From positions 10,247,427 to 10,311,426 of the forward strand of contig JASSKH010000010.1 of assembly GCA_031763025.1 (NCBI GenBank): DNA of 64,000 nt, written 5' to 3'. Of this stretch, positions 12,901 through 23,700 are shown in pieces (the first letter of the stretch is position 1; every line of letters begins with the position of its first letter). The notes under the pieces are model-generated. The model ran no database searches, was not told where the DNA came from, and was given only the letters and a program-made list of their open reading frames with translations. This DNA is from Macrocystis pyrifera. Its lineage: Eukaryota > Sar > Phaeophyceae > Laminariales > Laminariaceae. A program made the translations under genes and the position numbers.

Positions 12901-15900
12901 TGGAAAACTGGCAAGCAAACCCGACAGCATTATCAGTCGCCGACTTGATGTATTTGAAAATCACGGTCCGAAGCCCGGCCCAGCCTGTGAGAATCCAATC
13001 CCACGCGCCGTTGGCCTGGCCCGGCCCGGCCCGGCCCGCGAGAATCCAATCCCACTGGTCGTCTGTCCGGCCTTGCCCGTGAGATGATTATAATACGTTC
13101 GCGCTGTGACTCTGCAACGTACTCGTTACCCGGCGCCCAGCGGTTGTTTCGGACAGCCGCTTGCTGTCCACAATCGGCGTACTAATTACGAAGCAGAGTC
13201 TGACATATGCCCCTATGCCGCCGGTCTTCGGATACCGATGGGTTGCATGGGTTATGAAGTGCTCTGATCACGCGTATTTACAGCAGAGCCATGATAAATA
13301 GTGTCGGATCGTGATGTATTATTTAGGGAAAAGCTACGCTGTAACCTTAGAGTATGCCAATGGAAGCGCAAAGTTCCCATTAAAAGTTTGAATTCCGAAG
13401 CTACCCGCCAGATTTTTTCCGGTATAGTTGCCATGAGGACGTTTTTCTAAACGGAGAGTTCTACACTGTGGGAAGACCCCGAAAAAAAAAGCATATCTGG
13501 GGCCGATGTTGGGCCAAGATCGGCTTCAGAAAAACTCAGGCCGATGTTTAGCTCGAAGCGGCGAGATTCTGAGTCCTCGACAGACATCGACCGAAAAAAA
13601 CCAAGGACTGCGTCATGAGTTCTGAACGGAGTGCGCTCGTTAGGGGCTCCGACCCACCCTAGGGTCACCGTGTTCACAAAATGGCCGGTGACATGTGGCG
13701 GGCGCTGGCCAGGCGTATGATGAAAAACAACTGGCCGCGGGTGTGCACAAAACAGATGTCAAAATTTCTCGATCCGTCTCGAATGGCAAAAAAAACACAT
13801 TTTTTTTTTCAGGTTTGGGAGAAGACCGTAGGACGCCGCCGGCAAGCTCTCGCCCCCTAGACCATGGGTCCACCTGATACCTTCGACGCTGTCGTCTATA
13901 CTCGTTGGCTTTGCCCGACACCAGGCGGGTTGGCCGCGGGCTGAGTCTTTTGTCGAGATAGAACGTCTATCGTCGCACGAGGTGATTTTGATCAGCGTGT
14001 TGACAATTTGCAACGAGAAAAAGCAAATTGCGCCGCCTGCAGCCGTTAGAAACAAGAAAAAAGGAAATCGAACATTTTTTTTCCTTTTTTCCCACAGCGG
14101 CGGTGCGAGGGTATCGCCGTCTAAGGTTTGAAAGCAATATTTTTTAAAGAAAAACTTTTTGACTTCGCGTTCCCATTGTCATAGAACTACTTACTTAAAT
14201 TTCGATCTCTGAGCGTGCTCGGTTGGTATATCCCTGGCCTCTCAGAGCTCCCACTTGGAAATCGCCTCCTTTGACTACTTGCCGGACCCTTCGAGGGGGT
14301 CTTCGTTGTCTTCATTTCTCTTCGTACTTTCAGTCCTTCTTTCCTTTTTTCTTCTTTCGTTTCGTGTGCGTGCGTGTACTCCGAGCACGGTTGCGCGGGC
14401 GAACCCGGCACCGTCGCGGGGGTGTCAGCGGATGCTGGCGGGTAGAGGGGGAGTTGCAAGGAGCGCGGTCGCCGCTTTCGTGCCTAGGCGTCGCGTGTGC
14501 CTCGAGACACGAGGGATTCATCAACAGGCTCTGTCCGGCCTCCATTTGTGATTTTTGATAGAGTACGCACGAGTATTTAAGGGTCGTTCGGGATTGTAAG
14601 ATAATTTTCAAGCGGTGCTTATTTTTGCGACCGGGCTGAAAGTCACAAGAGGGAGGTACCCCGAATGAGCAACATTGCCGAGCTTGCGTCGAGGTCCACG
14701 ATGAGCACCGGGCTTCACGCAAGGCGGACGACGGGGCTTACTGTGGAAGAGAGGGAGGGAAACTTGACCCGGACTGAATCGGTGGCGAGATGGTCGCGAA
14801 AGGGCGGACGGCCTACGAGGCTGAGAGAGAAGCTCTGCGGTCAAGTTTGTTATTTTTTTCTGTTTTTCCGTTTCTTCTTTTTTGACTGGTGTAGGGTGTT
14901 CCAAACCGGTAGTAAATTATTATTACACGAAAGGGGACGGGGATTTTTTTTTTTTCAGAATTTTTCGGTTTCATTCTCATTGCTTTTTGCTGTGTGGCTG
15001 TGCCGTGCTGTACTTTCTCTTCCGTACATACGAGTACAGACACAGCAGAGCACATCGAAAGAAGAAAATAAGTACCCTACCTGGGGTATGTACGTGTATG
15101 CACGACATGTGAGCGAGCGCAGCGGAAAACCGCCCGCGACGCGAAGCATATGTGGCGTCCAAGCTGTTTTCTCCTGAAGTATGGCGTCGGGACTCTTGGC
15201 ATTATCAAGTCGCCAGTTTCCAACTACAGGGGTCATGAAAAAAACAATATTCAATCATGGACCTCTGTCCGCTTCGCATAATTTGATGCAGTTTTCCTTC
15301 CTGAGCGAGCGTAGCGGGCGGCGTAGGCCGCCCGCGGAGCGAGGCGCCTTGTAGGTCTTATATGGCGTCATTCTTCGTCAGCTTTTAGTCGTGAATCTTG
15401 ACATCAAAATCACGACTAATGAGAAGTACCTCACATACGTATGATACGATATTTCGTACCATGATTTTTGCTTACCTGGTACCAGGTAGGAATTAGGAAT
15501 GGCCCTCCCTGCATTATTTACGTTGCGTTTTGGTCACAATGTCAGTACAGCAGCCTATGCCACATGTTTGCTCCAAATAACTACTATGGCAATTTTCTAG
15601 TAGTGGGGCCCGGGAGAGGCGAAAAAAGAGGAGAGGGAAACATTTCCAAGGCTTGCGCAGGCATTCTCGATACGGGTCGCTCAAGTTTTCGAGTTTTGTG
15701 TTGTTGCCCGTGCCATGTATGTGCTCTCTGCTGCGACGCCACCACGAGAGCGCTGTAGTTGGAACCTCGCCGTGACAATAGCCACATTCGAAAGATCTTG
15801 TGTAGAGCTACATCATAGGCATTTAAACCACCTCAACTCGTCGGAGCATGGGGAATATATTTATAAATGGCCCCAGCCATCCACGACGCTGATGCGCCAT

Positions 15901-17613
15901 TCTGATGCAATAATGTAACGACCGTTTGTTCTTCATATTTATGCCCCAACGGTCCTTACAATTCCGCCGCGCTCTTCCCAAAGCCCCTCCCTCGTCTCTT
16001 CTCACGTTCGGATTTGGGGGAGTAGGCGCTCTCTCTCTTCGACAATAACAAACAGCTGCTGCACAGACGCTGCAATAACAGCAGCAACGACATAGCTAGT
16101 CCCTGTGATCGTACGAGTTCCAACAACAGGTGTATATGCTTGCTGTCGGGGTGTCGAGGTGGCTCTGCCTCTCGTTATATATACGTTTGGATTTTTTTGT
16201 TCTCGCTCGCAACCGCTTGTCAAGCTTTGCCATCGCTCTACTGGGCATGCTGCTGCTGTGATCTGTGTCTCCGGTCTCGGGGTTGTCCGGTGGCATCACA
16301 CGATTGTGGGCGGCGTGCTTGCTGCGTGTCGCAGCTGCCAGCTGCTTGCTGCGCGGTCGTCAGATGCTCCCTTCATCGAGCAGAGCTTTCTATCTGTCAT
16401 GAGGCGCTTCTCCTGCAGACATTGCTGCTGTGGCAGGTGTGCCGTGCTGCGATGGGCGGCGGAATTGACAAGCTAGGTTCTTCAAGACATCATCCAATCA
16501 GCGTACGAATTCTGTCACAATTTGGTTGTTTTAGTGTGTGTGATTGGCCGACGTCACAAAGGTTTCAGGCCCCAACAATTGCCGAAATTGCCTCTACCAT
16601 TGTTGTATAGACGTGTGCTACCTCCGGAGGCATCCCTTGTCAACTTGCAACACCCCCGGAATTTCAAGTCGCCAACATCCCGAAGGGAAACGACGTTTGT
16701 ATGATATGTACGCTGGTATGGCACTGGCGCTGCTGCTGCTGCTGCTGCTGCTGACCGACCTTGTACTCGTAGACTGAAAGTTGTACACCAGCAGTACAGA
16801 CAGAAGTAGTAGTTCGTAGTGAAATAGGCAGGCAAGTGCTGCGTCTGAGTCGCGGAGGGACATACGGGCGCTATTACTCAAGCAGTACGAGCACACCACA
16901 CAACCCTACAAACCGGTATACTCTCATGTGAGCCATGTATCGCTACGTATAATGTACCAATGGGTACGAACGAATGTGCCCCCTGTACGTATGGTGTACT
17001 ATCCATGACTGGCCGTGATCCCAGCTGGCAGCTGGCAGTTAGGTTGCCATAAACTTCTGTCTCTGCCACGTTTTGGGAAAAAATGTGGAATTCAAGTGTG
17101 CACACAGAGCAGCGGTTGTTGAAGAGGTCAAAGCACCGAAAAACTTTTTAGACGAAACACACGGAATTCACACAACAACCGAAACTTGCCCGCAAAACCG
17201 TAGTACGCAAGTCTCTCGCAGAACTCGGTGACAATGATGTAGCCTGTCACGCTGTACAGGGTCGACCGCCGCAGACCCCCGTTGTTGATGCTGTTGTCGC
17301 CGTGGTTGTCGGTGCCCGAGTGACGTCGTCGCCGTGGCTGCCCCGCCACCGAGTTTGCGCCGCTTCGTACGTCCGAAATTCCGCAGACGTTCGCCGGGTG
17401 ATCTCCCGGTCCGTCTCCATGGTCGCTATCTTCAGGCATGACCTGATAGTAGTCTCTCTCATTGAGCCTCGTGTCAGCTTTGCCTAGAGGCATACTGCTT
17501 TCACCTCTGCTCAGACCTGCTCGTAACAACGAGCTTTGTCGTTCGTCGTTTACTATCAACTGATCAAAATGGGAATGACAGGATTTAATCAATGGGAATC
17601 TAGTCATTCCCAT
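2209..17613 (-). CDS. POT/PTR2 family proton-coupled oligopeptide transporter, 8 exons, 3' end beyond window
   Basis: Eight exons on the minus strand join in phase into 521 residues of a major-facilitator peptide transporter of the POT (PTR2, SLC15/NPF) family, which imports di/tripeptides or related solutes with protons across a membrane. Seen: the ExxER motif with following YY ([13 protein letters not shown], residues 130-142), PTR2 signature 1 ([10 protein letters not shown], 177-186), GTGGIK (229-234), FGADQFD (240-246), signature 2 ([10 protein letters not shown], 263-272) and the later helix ending QMGTAFQNQ. The last helices (about 11-12) are not found before base 1, so the gene runs off the left edge. 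The start ATG at 17,613 is chosen as the first in frame; 17,607 and 17,493 (residue 41, AGTATG context) are alternatives. Exon 3 needs a 1-nt correction and intron 1 has a GC donor. Introns are 0.7-5.0 kb. It is divergent to the PI31 gene. Membrane (plasma or vacuolar) is known for the family; substrate cannot be read. Confidence 0.93.
2583..2850 (-). mobile_element. R3 element
   Basis: About 265 bp. G-rich start, GGCGTACTGATTGTTGCTCG, landmarks GACGGAGCACCGTTCC equivalent, AGAGACACCACCGATA, and CTCCTAGGATAGCGATC at the far end. On the minus strand it ends CAGTACGCC plus C-rich. In POT intron 7. Confidence 0.78.
2975..4115 (+). mobile_element. R4 element, about 1.1 kb
   Basis: Begins with a GC hairpin (GCGGGCGGCCTACGCCGCCC), a second GC-rich inverted repeat at about 3,190, a CAGCAC-rich middle, and ends GTACCAACCGAGCACGCTCA, GAGA. 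The same order is found at 14.2, 20.9 and 55.5 kb. The reading frames in it do not stay intact between copies. In POT intron 7. Confidence 0.82.
4791..4849 (-). CDS. POT transporter exon 7 (59 nt)
   Basis: A short exon encoding [19 protein letters not shown]. Acceptor TTTTCAG, donor GTGAGT. It directly follows QNQ of exon 6, matching the usual QNQG-QMD/N order of the family. It was found by reading across the gap between exons 6 and 8 and is too short for a simple ORF scan. Confidence 0.9.
5555..5656 (-). CDS. POT transporter exon 6
   Basis: 102 nt, phase 0 at both ends. Acceptor AAACAG, donor GTGTGT. It encodes helix 7: [20 protein letters not shown], then GTAFQNQ, one of the best-conserved blocks in the family. 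Confidence 0.95.
6409..6634 (-). CDS. POT transporter exon 5
   Basis: 226 nt. Acceptor TTATAG, donor GTGAGG. It begins [20 protein letters not shown] and carries the acidic central loop (residues about 321-395) with HWLHRA and PHDE, typical of the loop between helices 6 and 7 in POT proteins. Confidence 0.92.
6655..6780. repeat. GA/G-rich tract next to POT exon 5 acceptor
   Basis: On the transcribed strand this is a pyrimidine tract of about 120 bases immediately upstream of the exon 5 acceptor, so it may act as its polypyrimidine tract. Confidence 0.7.
6884..7428 (-). mobile_element. R2 element, near full length
   Basis: About 545 bp. On the minus strand it ends ...CATGCATGATATCGAGTACA followed by oligo-C; on the plus strand it starts with a G run and GTACTCGATA. 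Internal landmarks: TGCCGGGACGGAGCACGTCG, AGCGCGAAGCGCCGTGAGGT, and at the other end an A-rich tract and CCAACCGACGCCAACCCAAC. It lies in POT intron 4, first of three tandem R2 copies. Non-coding. Confidence 0.8.
7430..7715 (-). mobile_element. R2 element, partial, tandem
   Basis: G run, GTACTCGATAGGAGTG, then the R2 body to GGTGTAGCCACTTCCAG, where it stops. The GTACTCGA terminus is doubled. Confidence 0.78.
7719..8095 (-). mobile_element. R2 element, partial, tandem
   Basis: G run, GTATTCATTGTCGTGCATG, R2 body through CTTGTGCGGAGG. Third in the array. Confidence 0.78.
8275..8382. repeat. (TCCC)n-rich tract abutting POT exon 4 donor
   Basis: CT-rich simple repeat; purine-rich in the transcript directly after the donor at 8,383. 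Confidence 0.8.
8384..8557 (-). CDS. POT transporter exon 4
   Basis: 174 nt. Acceptor GGGCAG, donor GTGAGA. It encodes [10 protein letters not shown] (PTR2 signature 2), then [15 protein letters not shown] and a helix ending FVAGTPK. Entry phase 2 and exit phase 2 fit both neighbours. Confidence 0.95.
9380..9488 (-). mobile_element. R1 MITE in POT intron 3
   Basis: Ends TATTACGGGGGTCCATAG and CTATGGACCCCCGTAATA; flanks ATTA and TAAC are consistent with a TA target. Confidence 0.92.
9646..9875 (-). CDS. POT transporter exon 3, with 1-nt frame disruption
   Basis: Acceptor CCTCCAG, donor GTAAGG. It encodes [18 protein letters not shown], then [20 protein letters not shown]. The two halves are in different frames: one extra base in GGGAATG near 9,795 (minus-strand reading) separates them. 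Removing one base restores the usual family order and the exit phase, since 230 nt fits 75 codons plus 2+2 boundary bases plus 1. No intron boundaries fit inside the stretch. The acceptor and first codons are duplicated at 10,012. Confidence 0.88.
9860..10070. repeat. Duplicated roughly 70-bp block around POT exon 3 acceptor, with 30-base G run
   Basis: 9,862-9,930 and about 10,003-10,068 share GTAGCGGCCTGGAGGACGCG, GGAGTTGCAT and GCATTAG. The first includes the used splice acceptor (9,876). G run at 9,934-9,963. Confidence 0.82.
10063..10112 (-). mobile_element. R2 tail fragment fused to R3
   Basis: G run, GTGTACTCGATGTCATGCAT, GGCCGTAGTCGTA, then directly the G run of the R3 copy at 10,113. 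Confidence 0.7.
10113..10395 (-). mobile_element. R3 element
   Basis: G run, GGCGTACTCATTTGTCGCTT, AGACACCTCCACAAGTGGGC, CTACTGTAGGATAGCAATCG. In POT intron 2 next to the R2 fragment. Confidence 0.78.
11102..11209 (-). mobile_element. R1 MITE in POT intron 2
   Basis: Near-consensus copy: TATTACGGGGGACCATAGTA at left, CTATGGACTCCCGTAAT at right. Confidence 0.92.
12010..12141 (-). CDS. POT transporter exon 2
   Basis: 132 nt, phase 1 in and phase 1 out. It encodes [26 protein letters not shown] and GGWIADSYL (PTR2 signature 1). Acceptor ACAG before 12,141; donor GTGGGT after 12,010. The split glycine codon is completed by exon 3 to give SYLGRY. Confidence 0.93.
12296..12324. repeat. (TTG)n microsatellite
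   Basis: Nine to ten TTG units in POT intron 1. Similar flanks (CACATTAAACCGTTCTTTCT, then AGAGAGATAC) occur at 58,842-58,950, so the microsatellite is part of a small dispersed repeat. Confidence 0.85.
12970..13082. repeat. Two GC-rich tandem units
   Basis: CGAGAATCCAATCCCAC/TGAGAATCCAATCCCAC with GGCCCGGCCC tract between. POT intron 1. Confidence 0.65.
14195..15360 (-). mobile_element. R4 element, about 1.17 kb
   Basis: Inverted relative to 2,975. Starts TCTCTGAGCGTGCTCGGTTG and ends CGTAGGCCGCCCGCGGAGCG. In POT intron 1. Confidence 0.82.
17190..17613 (-). CDS. POT transporter exon 1
   Basis: Encodes the hydrophilic N-terminus (Asp/Arg/Gly-rich, about 115 residues) and helix 1 with [12 protein letters not shown]. 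It ends after GCG G with the intron sequence GCAAGT, a GC-type donor. Only this cut joins in frame to exon 2 and gives [13 protein letters not shown]. The first 45 bases hold direct and inverted copies of GGGAATGA and GGATTTAAT, so the exact start is uncertain. Confidence 0.88.
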
Positions 17614-17739
17614 TGGATTTAATTCGGATACCACAACGGGAGTTCCATCGCGTTAGGAAGCAGGGGTTGAACTAACCAGAAACCCTGTGAGCTTTTGACT
17701 TGTGACAGATAGTCCCTGCCCGGCCTGCGTGCTTACGCC
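17614..17739. promoter_or_regulatory. 126-bp divergent intergenic region between POT and PI31 genes
   Basis: The minus-strand POT start codon and the proposed plus-strand PI31 start codon are 126 bp apart, so both core promoters should lie here or inside the first exons. No TATA box is evident. The assignment depends on both start codons being right. Confidence 0.45.
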
Positions 17740-17776
17740 ATGGCTGAATCAGCACCGCCTCTCCTCTCCGCTGAAG
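17740..17776 (+). CDS. PI31 gene tentative exon 1
   Basis: GCCATGG is a strong initiation context, followed by 12 codons (MAESAPPLLSAE) and donor GTACGG in phase 1. The next exon supplies two bases, giving SAEELETAKRD. The exon is very short and its link to 24,279 spans a 6.5 kb intron, so it is a hypothesis supported only by phase and by position opposite the POT start. Confidence 0.4.
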
Positions 17777-20700
17777 GTACGGAATACCTAAAATATGTTG
17801 CCCCTCCGGTTACGCGGGCACCTTGGTGCAGCTCGGCGGCGCAATTCGATGTTTGCATCTTGGATTTTCTTGCTCGCTCCGTCCTTCGTCTTGAAAAATG
17901 CAATTTGATGCCCATGCATGGTTTGGAGGTGTCGAGGGTAGCTCTACCAGAGCACTGCTTGCTATAGGATATTGCCCGGGCGAGTGGTGCTGCTAGCCTG
18001 CGCTTGTGAGTCCGTAGTCGCAGCTGGAGTTGTTGTGCATTAGATTTCATTGCGATTTGATTTGGAGTTTTATTTGCTATCGTCCAAACTCATATCTACA
18101 GCAGTGCGCTGAGTTCTTGCCCTTGCTTCATCTCACGAGTTCCATTTTAGCTGACAAGCGCGCATACTGCAGTACTGCTGCTGTACCAGGTACTGCTACT
18201 GCAGCCGCTGTTTACGCGAGGTACGTAGCTCTGCCTTGAACTTGTGGACAACCTGAAAAGCTGCGCACGCTGCTTCATAATTGCTTGCGCCCAGAACGGG
18301 CATGATCCGTGAGTGTGTGTTTTGAGCCGAGGGGCCGCAGCGAAAAGGTCCCCAACTTTTTTTTTCCGCTCTTCCTGCCTCATCAGATTCCACGGGCGCC
18401 TTTCTTTGGAACGTTCGCCCGGCATGAGGCGATACTCTCTTTACAGCTCTGAGCAGCAGTTTGTATGGCGTGCGGGCACTGGTACTATATCATGCCGGGT
18501 ACAACACGCAACAAGATAACATCTAGAATTCGGAAGGTGATTTCCTCGACAGCGAGGAGAGGGCAACCGTGACAGCGACGCATCTGTCTATGCCTCTGTA
18601 TAGGAACATCTCGACGAGATGTTCTGTTGATTGATCTCTAAAGGTATAGGCGCAGCTGGCACGGGAACGCGTGGTTGACTCCAGACAGTAACACGGAACT
18701 CCTCTTAAATTATATCCGAGCTGTCGAGTGACGGCTCATCCATCGTATGCAGGTTGTTATCCAACTGGTTGCGGGAATAAACCTCCCGTTTATCCCGCCG
18801 AATATCCGTCTAGATATCCCTTTCCTATAATCCCATATCAATATATGGAACTCCCTAAGGTTAGATGGAACATCTCCGTCGTGTTTCTGAGCACAATCAA
18901 TATCTCCCCTGCTCATTATACACGACCATACGTTAATATTCCCCTAGCTCTGTACACGACAATGTACGACTCCGGTGGGTTGAAACATCTCAATATTATG
19001 ACCAACTCACATGAAGTTCAGAAAACACAAATTTTCAAGAACCAAAAATCAAACTCTCAATTTCCAAAATACTATTCAAACCCTCCACGTCAGAAAACAT
19101 TTAATATAGACCGCACACGCCCCCAGGCGCTTCATAGCCTCTCTTCAGCCTTATCCAAAACCTCTCCCTCTATTTCATGAGAAATTAATGCAAATCATAG
19201 AAAGTATCACAGTAGCCATACCCATCAAAATAAAAATTAAGCCAAGAAATAAAATGCCAGAGATCGCAAGGAACTCCGTTCCTCCGGACAAGAGTCTCCC
19301 CTTGTCCCGTACTCCCGCCATAGATACACAGATCGCGACGGTAATGCGAGATGACATACATTCCTTCGCTTGAATTTTGTTTGACGTTGACACTACTCGA
19401 AAACACCAAAAACTCTCGAAGTCCATCACCAGGAACGAAATGGTATCATCCTGGGAATTTGCCAGGGAAAAACGGCAGCATCTTCGGATTTATACGTAGT
19501 TCAGACAAATTCTTCACTCTAAAATAACATAAAAGCTTCTACCTCGGAAAAACCGCGTCAACTATTCATCAGAAAATCCCGGTGGTAACGAAACACCGTG
19601 TTGTCGAGCGGCTTTGTCAAGAAGTCTGCATGCTGTTCCTCCGACTCTACATGGGTAATAACAAACTCGCCCTTGAAATAAGCTCCCGCAAAAAGTGGTG
19701 TCGTACGTCGATGTGCTTCGAATTCGACGTGCACACTGGATTCTGTGCCAGGTGCCTTGCCCCCTCGTTATCGAAAACCGTAATGCATCTCTCCCCAAAC
19801 CCCGCAAAAATAAAACTCCACACATAGCGCATGAACATTGCCTCCTTGATAGTGTCTGCCAGTGCTACATATTCGGCCTCAGTGGTTGAGAGTGTGACGC
19901 ATTTCTGCGTCCTAGAAAACCAGCAAACACACGCCCCAGCACACATGATAGCCCCACCGGAAACTGACCTCCTGTCAGTGGCTTTGTTGGCATAGTCTGC
20001 ATCTGCAAACGCTACCAGCTGAAGCCCGCTACCCTTATGGGACGTAATGCCGAAATCACTCGTAGAAAATACATTCTCTAAAATGCTGACTGCTGTCCTC
20101 CAGTGAACTTCCCTCGGCTTATTCGTGTACCTCGCTATCGCCCTCACCGCGTTCGCAATGTCCGGTCGCGTTTGGTTCGCAAGCCACATCGAGCACCCCC
20201 ACCAACTCGCGGAAAGGCCAATCACCCACGGGTTCATTCTCGTCGAACTCCTCGAGCTTCACAAGGGTCGAAAGCGGATTGTTCCTCCAAGAACTATCAC
20301 CAAACCTCGCCGCGGTATTTTCAGCGAGCGCCTGCTGCGAAATCGTTAAAGTACCAGCATCCCAATCCCTCGAAGAACAACAACCAGCATACCACCGCAA
20401 CTGGCCCAGATTGTCAATATGTCCCCGAAGCCGCCGGTTCCGCTGTGCACTCCCCTGGGTTTCGGAGACACTGTTAATAACTGGGTGAGCTCGCGCAAGT
20501 CCCACACTACCCGGGAGAGATGACTCTCCCGGGTGGCTATCTCCACCGCACCTGCTGCTCTCGGGGGTCAGGTCGGGTCAACGTGCCCAACTGGGCTAAA
20601 TTGACACACGACACGAAATCGCGAACGTGGAAGTGTGGTGAGCTTAAGCTTTATTTTTACCAATCCGCCGGAGGATAAAAAAAAGAAAAGAAAAGAAAAA

Positions 20701-23700
20701 AAAGTTAATAACTGTAATCGACTCCGAAACTCATTCCAGCGGCTGTGATCCTCCGAGTATCTGCGTCGTGAGATTTTGTGTCACACAAGGTCGGTATGAT
20801 ATCGTAGTTCCGAAGTTCAAAGCCTTGGCATACAGCGGCCGTATTTAAGGATCAGGTATCAGTATAACATACAAGCGCTTCGCGTCGCGGGCGGTTCCGC
20901 CCGCTACGCTCGCCCACGAGGAGGGAGAATGGAACGGAACAACAGACGGTCCAAACAATCAGGTCCAAACAGGCGAGTTACAAATGCCAAGGGCTCCATT
21001 CTCCATCCACGAAAATAACCCGAACGCCGCATGCCGTACGTACGTACATACCCCAGGTACTGGCAGGGTACTTATTTTCTCCATTTGAAAGGCTGTATGT
21101 GCGAAAGAGAAAGCACAGCACGGCAGAGCAGCATTGCAAAAACAATTAAAATTCAACCGATAATTCAGAAAGAAACAAAAACCCCGTCTCTCTCATGTAA
21201 TTATTTCTGGCTGATTGGAACACCTTGCACCGGCCGAAAAGAAAAAAATCGAACAACAGAGCTCCTGTCTCAGCCTCGTACGCCGCCCGCCCCTCGAGCG
21301 ACCACCTCGCCACCGATTCGGTCCGGGTAAAGCTTTCCTCCCTCTCTGCCACAGTGACCCCTGTCGCCCGCCTCGCGTGAAGCCCGGTGCTCACCGCGGC
21401 CCTCGTTCGCCAGCTCGACAATGTTGGTGCCAAGACTGCGTAGGTCTCTCCGTGAACTTCAGCTTGGTCGCCAAAATAAGCACCGCTTGAATTTTATTTT
21501 GCAGACCAAAACGTCCCTTATGCACTCGTACATAATATTACGAATTCCACACGAGGGGGCCAGAGAGAGCCCATGCTCTCTCGTGTCTCGATGGACACGC
21601 GACGCCTCGCCACGATAACGGCTTCCGCGCTCCGTCCAACCCCCCCTCTACCCGCCAGCACCCGCTGACACCCGCGACGGTGCCGGGCTCGCCTGCGGTG
21701 CCGCGCTCTGAGTACATGCACGCACACGAACCAAAAAAAGAAAAAAGGAAAAAAATGACCGAAAGTTAAAAAAAAAATAGAGAAAACAAAGAACCACGGA
21801 AAAGGTCCGGCAAGTAATAGAAGGAGGCGGTGTCCAAGTGGGAGCTCTGAGAGGCCAGGGATGTACCAACCGAGCACGCTCAGAGAGCAATATATCTTCA
21901 AGCAGTTTTATACTGTACTTGGTATTTGGTACCAGTACCAAGGTGTTCCACAGTAACACGTCGTGCACGAAAATATTTAGAGGACAGCGCGTGGCACGTA
22001 CTGTAGTTGCAGTAGATCCCTCAAGAATAAAAAATAGTGTCTCTTGTTTACTCTCTTTTTGTGCCACTTCGTAATACGATTGGTGTGAATCGCCAAGAAC
22101 AAAAAAAAAAAATGACCTAAATTCGTTGAATAACCGCTGAAATTACCACCTTCGGGTGTGTGTGTGTACAGCAGCAAAAACAAGCAAAAAACGCTGCAAA
22201 CCTAGAAAACACCTACTAGGTACGCGGCAATGACAAAAATGCTTGCGGGAGTTTCGAGTTCATGGACGTTGGTGGCCTTTTCGGAAAGCCGAGCAAATCA
22301 GGCATCTTTTCTCTCGCGCGACACTCGTGCTCGTGATGTGCGTGCGGAGTTACGGCACATCGAAAATCCGACAAACCATGCCGAAATTATCGTTCGACAG
22401 TCCAATTGGGTCATACCTCTGTACCACCTCTCATCCATTCTGCATGCAGAGCGCTGTACCCCGGGGAGATTGTATGAAATACCAGGTAGGTATACTCTGA
22501 GGTGTGCCCTGAATGGTAGCGATGGCGGGCACGCCGTTCAGCCGGGAGAACACTCGTACCGTTGTCCTCCCCGCCTCCCGGTGCTATTGCGCCGCTCTTT
22601 TCAGTATGGAAAATGGGACCCATACTTTGAGGATCGGGTTCTCCACCCACACCGAAATTCTTGCGAATCCCGCAAAAATGACTACCAGGCCAGTTCTGTT
22701 ACCCATCAGCTACAAGAAAAGCTGTCCGACGTTCGCTCACTGGCCGACTAGCACACCAACGGGCGAAATTCTCTCAGCTACGATCGGACTACCTGGCCCG
22801 AGGAGACCCGCTGAACCTAAACTCGCTTAAAAATGCCACCAGGCACGATCTTTCGACACATTGAGGACACGTTGAGGAGAATCAAGCCCAAGAACTTGAG
22901 CGACGAGCTGTGGTCGTGTAGATCCCCTAAAAGGGAGTGCCATGGGGTCGTGCTCGCAGAGATCTGGTTGTGCTCCATGCCGGGAAGCTACAGGACCCTT
23001 GTCTGGTTTGTTTCGACTTGTGGCAGAACTGTTCCTATATCCCTGGTACATCACGGGGAAGCGAATCACTTGGTCCTTTTATCACCAACCCGACGGTTTG
23101 TAGTTATGACCCCCCCCAAAAAAAAACTGTCTTCGCGTTGATCGCTTGCAGGCACCGTAACGTGCTTTTTACGAGCTAGAACCACCTTGTGCTTAGCTTT
23201 CTACAAGTATGTAGCAGCAGCAGAAGCGGTATAGGAGCAGCATTGCGTATGTGTCTGTCATTTCATGGGCCCAAGCCCTTAATTTGTCCCGTTCTGGCGC
23301 ATCCAATGCGCTAAATAGAGGCACACCAAGCGTGTTTCGCGTTTAATTTCGACGAGTCCCGGTTAGCGATGTGCTCGCGCTCGTTTTTATAGGAGCTTCA
23401 CGTATATACCTATGACGTGGTGCGTACTTGTCCTGCGCGGTCGCGTGCGCAAAGCCGCCGATACAGCAGCCGAAGGGTGACGCGCTATCCCAACCATGCA
23501 CGCATGCGCCCCGCGGATTTTGACCACGGCAGCATCGCGGTCAATCTGCTCGTCGTTCCATGATATCGAGTACCCCTCCCCCCCCTATTACATACCTGGT
23601 ATATATATATGTAGGTTCGGTTGGCGTCGGGTGGCGACAACGTTGTAAAACACGCCTCTCACTACGTGAGCTAGACAGCCATGGTATGGTTTTTTTTTTT

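Larger units (their letters stand above)
12425..17100. other. POT intron 1, remaining sequence
   Basis: Apart from the R4 copy (14.2-15.4 kb) and small repeats I see no coding exon. 15,472-15,488 holds a palindromic pair of the TACCTGGTA 9-mer. A CTG run lies at 16,729-16,752. Confidence 0.5.

Noticed and set aside
22230..23180. Overlapping ORFs of 80-173 codons on both strands
   Set aside because: Several registers are equally open, none shows motif conservation or splice signals; could be old transposon sequence but not supportable.
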